Source: an uncultured bacterium
GTDB lineage: Bacteria; UBA4055
Reading direction: 5' to 3'
Assembly (NCBI GenBank): GCA_937873545.1
Contig: CALMWI010000180.1
Span: forward strand, 1-8,379
DNA: 8,379 bases
The position numbers and the translations under genes were made by a program. Numbering within the stretch: position 1 is the stretch's first letter; every line of letters begins with the position of its first letter. Below, in pieces: positions 6,123-8,379 of the stretch. The notes beneath the pieces are model-generated. The model searched no databases, was not told the origin of the DNA, and saw nothing but the letters and a program-made list of their open reading frames with translations.

Positions 6123-7478
6123 AAAGTTGCTCTTTTTTATTTTTGTCTGCCAGTTCGGATCGCTTTTTTCTCCCGGATAATCAGAATGGAGAAGCTTAAA
6201 GTCTCCGAGTCCGTGCGGGTCTCCGAATACGAATGTATAATTTCCGGTAAAATATGTCCATATTTCATGGTCTGAATATTCGGTATTGTATGTTTCGATA
6301 TCTCTTTTGCTCGGAGGTCCCATTTTTAAATAGATCCTGCCCCTGTCGCTTTTCCATCCCTCTATTTTACTGGTAGAAAAGTCATTGTTGACCTTTCTTA
6401 CCATCTGCCTGAAAGCTTCCCTTGAATTTTCCTGCTTTGATTCCTGCTCCGACCAGTACCTTTTTAAAAATTCCCTTTTGCCCGACAGCAGCAGATTTGT
6501 ATATTTGTCCTGTTCTTTTTTGTCCAAAGTGATAAAAACCTGTGCGTACTCAGTCTCAATTTCGCTGTCTTTCATTATATCAAGCTCAAGCGAATCTTTT
6601 GAAGAAACAGGCATATTTTCGTCAGGTTTGAACCTGTCTTTTGTAAAATCGATCTTTCTGTACATGTAAAAACTATTGTTCCCTTCTATCGTTTTACCCG
6701 TGGTTCTGTTAGTGATCTTTAGAGAAAATTTATATGCCCCTGTTTTTAGTGTAGCCACGGGGATCCTGTCAGCAAGAACAAGAGATGTCCCTATAGATTT
6801 TTTACTTTCGGGGGAACCTTTTTTTATTTCTCCGCCTTCGGCAGCTGATATCTCCCACTGATACTCGATATCATCGTTTAAATTAAGTCCGTAAACTTCG
6901 TTATAATAATAAATGAACGGCCTGCTCGTTCCGAATATCTTGCTCGGATTAGGCAGTATTATGACTCCCTGTTTATAGAATTCAGATCTTTCATCGGGCT
7001 GATCGGTAATTATTCTTGAAGCCATCTGGATTGTTGACATGGATAATTTATCTTCGAATGCCGCGATCATGAACAACTTTGATTCCTGGGGAACCTCGAG
7101 CATATCTATCTGCCTGCCTGAATTCAGATCTTCCACTTCAACAACCAGTTTGTAATAACCGGGTGCAAGATTAAGCTCGGACATGACAGGGATCTCAGCG
7201 CCTGAAAATTTATCTTCTTCGTTCAGTATCGAATATTTCTGCTTCCATTTGTCCTCGGCAACGATCTTATCTTTATCGTAAATGAAAACTTTTATACCGA
7301 AAGTACTGGTCAGAACGCTGTCGAACTCAAGGTAATAAATAGGAATGGAAATATATATCTGAGTTCTTGTTTTATTGTCGTTATCAGACCTGAAGCAGGA
7401 ATAATCCACATAGAAAAATTCCTTCGCTGATGAAGCGAAAATCACTGTCAGTATAATTAAGAACATTATCTTTTTCAT
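6120..7478 (-). CDS. Exported GWxTD-domain protein
   Basis: A 452-residue protein with a Sec signal peptide (MKK, a hydrophobic core at 4-14, and ASSA giving likely cleavage after Ala18), so it acts in the envelope. The mature part has two similar beta-rich segments, PGYYKLVVEVEDLNSGR (106-122) and TGAYKFSLKITNRTTGK (246-262), suggesting two Ig-like domains. LPNPSKIFGTSRPFIYYYNEVYGL (175-198) between them is typical of the family. The C-terminal GWxTD domain includes YWSEQ (about 344-348), GWKSDRGRIYLKMGPPS (374-390), EIWTY (405-409), YTFVFGD and GDFKLLHSDYPGE (425-437). The name motif is GWKSD rather than GWxTD, a conservative Thr-to-Ser change. The function of this FCB-associated family is unknown. 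Its ATG overlaps the NlpC/P60 stop as ATGA, with GGAGG inside the last codons of that gene, so the two are translationally coupled. Confidence 0.88.
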   Translation of the reverse strand: MKKIMFLIILTVIFASSAKEFFYVDYSCFRSDNDNKTRTQIYISIPIYYLEFDSVLTSTFGIKVFIYDKDKIVAEDKWKQKYSILNEEDKFSGAEIPVMSELNLAPGYYKLVVEVEDLNSGRQIDMLEVPQESKLFMIAAFEDKLSMSTIQMASRIITDQPDERSEFYKQGVIILPNPSKIFGTSRPFIYYYNEVYGLNLNDDIEYQWEISAAEGGEIKKGSPESKKSIGTSLVLADRIPVATLKTGAYKFSLKITNRTTGKTIEGNNSFYMYRKIDFTKDRFKPDENMPVSSKDSLELDIMKDSEIETEYAQVFITLDKKEQDKYTNLLLSGKREFLKRYWSEQESKQENSREAFRQMVRKVNNDFSTSKIEGWKSDRGRIYLKMGPPSKRDIETYNTEYSDHEIWTYFTGNYTFVFGDPHGLGDFKLLHSDYPGEKSDPNWQTKIKKSNF

Positions 7479-7963
7479 TTTATCACCCTCCTTCCTTCAA
7501 TATATCTGTCTTTATAATAATCTCTTGTTAAGAGGTTTATCTCAGGTCCGTTAGTTGTTGATGCGTGAAGAAATTTTTTATCGTAAAGGTATATACCGAC
7601 GTGAGATACTCCTTTCCCGTTAGTATTGAAAAATACAAGATCGCCGTATTTTAGGTCGCTCATCTTTTTTACCGGGGCTCCCTCCACGAACTGCGATTGT
7701 GATGAGCGTGAAAGTTTCATTCCCAGAACCTCTTTAAAGGCGAGCTGAACGAAACCGCTGCAGTCGAACTCGTCCGGGCCTGTTGCGCCTATTTTGTAAT
7801 CGGCTTTTTTATATTTCTCATAAAATTTTTCAAAACTTTCCGTTATCTTGTAGCCTTCTTTTCTGAGCAGTTTTTCTCTTTCGAGCATCTCTTTTGAAGA
7901 TGAGCACGACATCAGAATCATTAAAGCAGAGACTAAAAATATTATTCCCGGTCTGAATCTCAT
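7475..7963 (-). CDS. NlpC/P60-family lipoprotein, probable cell-wall endopeptidase
   Basis: A 162-residue lipoprotein with a short NlpC/P60 cysteine peptidase domain. Its N-terminal hydrophobic segment ends in ILMSC, a lipobox placing the lipidated residue at Cys20. A basic helical linker (about 24-55) follows. The catalytic residues are visible: Cys68 in FDCSGFV, His121 in SHVGIY and the third polar residue His133 in FLHAST. YGDLVFF (106-112) is the usual block before the histidine. Such enzymes usually cut peptidoglycan stem peptides (gamma-D-Glu to diamino acid). The size and domain order resemble Spr/NlpC lipoproteins of E. coli. The gene begins 4 bases after the pgi stop, with AGAGAGG inside the last pgi codons, and its own stop overlaps the GWxTD start. 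The substrate is inferred from the family. Confidence 0.95.
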   Translation of the reverse strand: MRFRPGIIFLVSALMILMSCSSSKEMLEREKLLRKEGYKITESFEKFYEKYKKADYKIGATGPDEFDCSGFVQLAFKEVLGMKLSRSSQSQFVEGAPVKKMSDLKYGDLVFFNTNGKGVSHVGIYLYDKKFLHASTTNGPEINLLTRDYYKDRYIEGRRVIK

Positions 7964-7967
7964 TTTT

Positions 7968-8379
7968 TCAACCTCTCTTTAAATATTTTATAAGTCCTGA
8001 AGTTGAGCAATCATGTTTTGATACCGCTTTTCCTTCTTTAAGTTCTTTCAGTATCCTGCCCGCAAGCTCTTTTCCAAGTTCAACTCCCCACTGATCGAAA
8101 CTGAAAATATTCCAAATTACACCCTGTACGAAAACTTTGTGCTCATATAGAGCTATCAGCTTTCCCAGAGTGAACGGCGTAAGACTGTCATAGATTATAG
8201 AATTTGTAGGATTGTCTCCTTTGAAAATCTTATGCGGATAGATCTTTCTCGCTTCAGCCTGCTGGACATTCGCAGCTTCGAGCTGGGCGATAACCTCCTC
8301 CTTTGACCTGCCAATCAAAAGCACTTCGCTCTGAGCCAGAAAATTAGAAACAAGTTTCTCGTGATGGTCGCCCATTTTA
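7968..8379 (-). CDS. pgi: Glucose-6-phosphate isomerase, C-terminal part (5' end outside window)
   Basis: The last 137 or so codons of phosphoglucose isomerase, which interconverts glucose 6-phosphate and fructose 6-phosphate in glycolysis and gluconeogenesis. Recognisable blocks are KLVSNFLAQSEVL, NPTNSIIYDSLTPFTLGKLI, YEHKVFVQGVIWNIFSFDQW and GVELGKELAGRIL. The stretch GVIWNIFSFDQWGVELGK matches the PGI family signature. The C-terminus keeps HDCSTSGLIKYLK, with the last Lys aligning with the catalytic lysine of the E. coli and rabbit enzymes. The ATG at 8375 is internal: the frame stays open to the window edge and this sequence aligns with the last quarter of a protein of about 550 residues. 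The sequence resembles the E. coli-type large PGI. It is followed after 4 bases by the NlpC/P60 gene, an unusual pairing that suggests co-transcription. Confidence 0.97.
   Translation of the reverse strand, partial: KMGDHHEKLVSNFLAQSEVLLIGRSKEEVIAQLEAANVQQAEARKIYPHKIFKGDNPTNSIIYDSLTPFTLGKLIALYEHKVFVQGVIWNIFSFDQWGVELGKELAGRILKELKEGKAVSKHDCSTSGLIKYLKRG

Noticed and set aside
5613..7478. A single broken gene (GWxTD plus metallopeptidase interrupted by a stop)
   Set aside because: The two halves are separate complete families, one exported and one probably cytoplasmic. Each has full-length conserved blocks, so two genes is the simpler reading.
8373..8375. ATG at 8375 as the start of a complete 135-residue gene
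   Set aside because: The protein aligns with the C-terminal quarter of glucose-6-phosphate isomerase and the frame is open to the window edge, so this is an internal methionine.
1..8379. Mobile elements, CRISPR arrays, tRNA or rRNA genes, toxin-antitoxin or defence systems
   Set aside because: No transposase, integrase, regularly spaced repeats, cloverleaf or rRNA sequence, or defence-type protein was seen. The window is a housekeeping region.

Overview
The window reads as one continuous, well-packed bacterial chromosome segment in which every recognisable gene lies on the minus strand. Transcription runs from high to low coordinates. The sequence is moderately AT-leaning by eye, intergenic gaps are mostly 0 to 30 bases, and I see no mobile element, CRISPR array, rRNA or tRNA. 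The best lineage clue is an exported protein with a GWxTD-type C-terminal domain, a family typical of the Fibrobacteres-Chlorobi-Bacteroidetes (FCB) superphylum and related candidate phyla. A sorbose/mannose-type PTS IIB and the start of a likely RNase E/G-family gene fit an uncultured FCB-group bacterium. That placement is inference, and I cannot name the phylum.

Layout in transcription order. (1) 8379 to 4923 holds a five-gene cluster: the 3' end of glucose-6-phosphate isomerase (pgi), an NlpC/P60 lipoprotein, a GWxTD-domain exported protein, a YgjP-like zinc metallopeptidase with a TTG start, and a cysteine-rich zinc-ribbon protein of unknown function. The junctions are a 4-base gap, an ATGA overlap, a stop directly abutting a TTG start, and a 21-base gap. 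(2) 4922 to 4646 is a 277-base regulatory region. (3) 4645 to 2678 is groES-groEL, closed by a strong intrinsic terminator. (4) 2546 to 1 is a second cluster: rarA, elbB, a PTS IIB subunit, and the first codons of a probable ribonuclease G gene that leaves the window.

The most notable non-coding signal is upstream of groES. There is no CIRCE element. Instead there is a near-consensus sigma-54 promoter (4690-4706) at the right distance from the start codon, and a perfect TGTCA-N6-TGACA dyad (4768-4783) about 95 bases upstream of the predicted start, where a sigma-54 activator would bind. A competing reading, a sigma-70 promoter with an operator at its start site, is also given.

Functionally the window mixes central sugar metabolism (pgi), envelope maintenance (NlpC/P60, GWxTD), protein folding (GroES/GroEL), replication-fork maintenance (RarA) and a phosphotransferase subunit without its partners. 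I found no new multi-gene defence or biosynthetic system. The interest lies in the groESL control region, the same-frame stop/TTG junction, the uncharacterised zinc-ribbon protein and the isolated PTS IIB.
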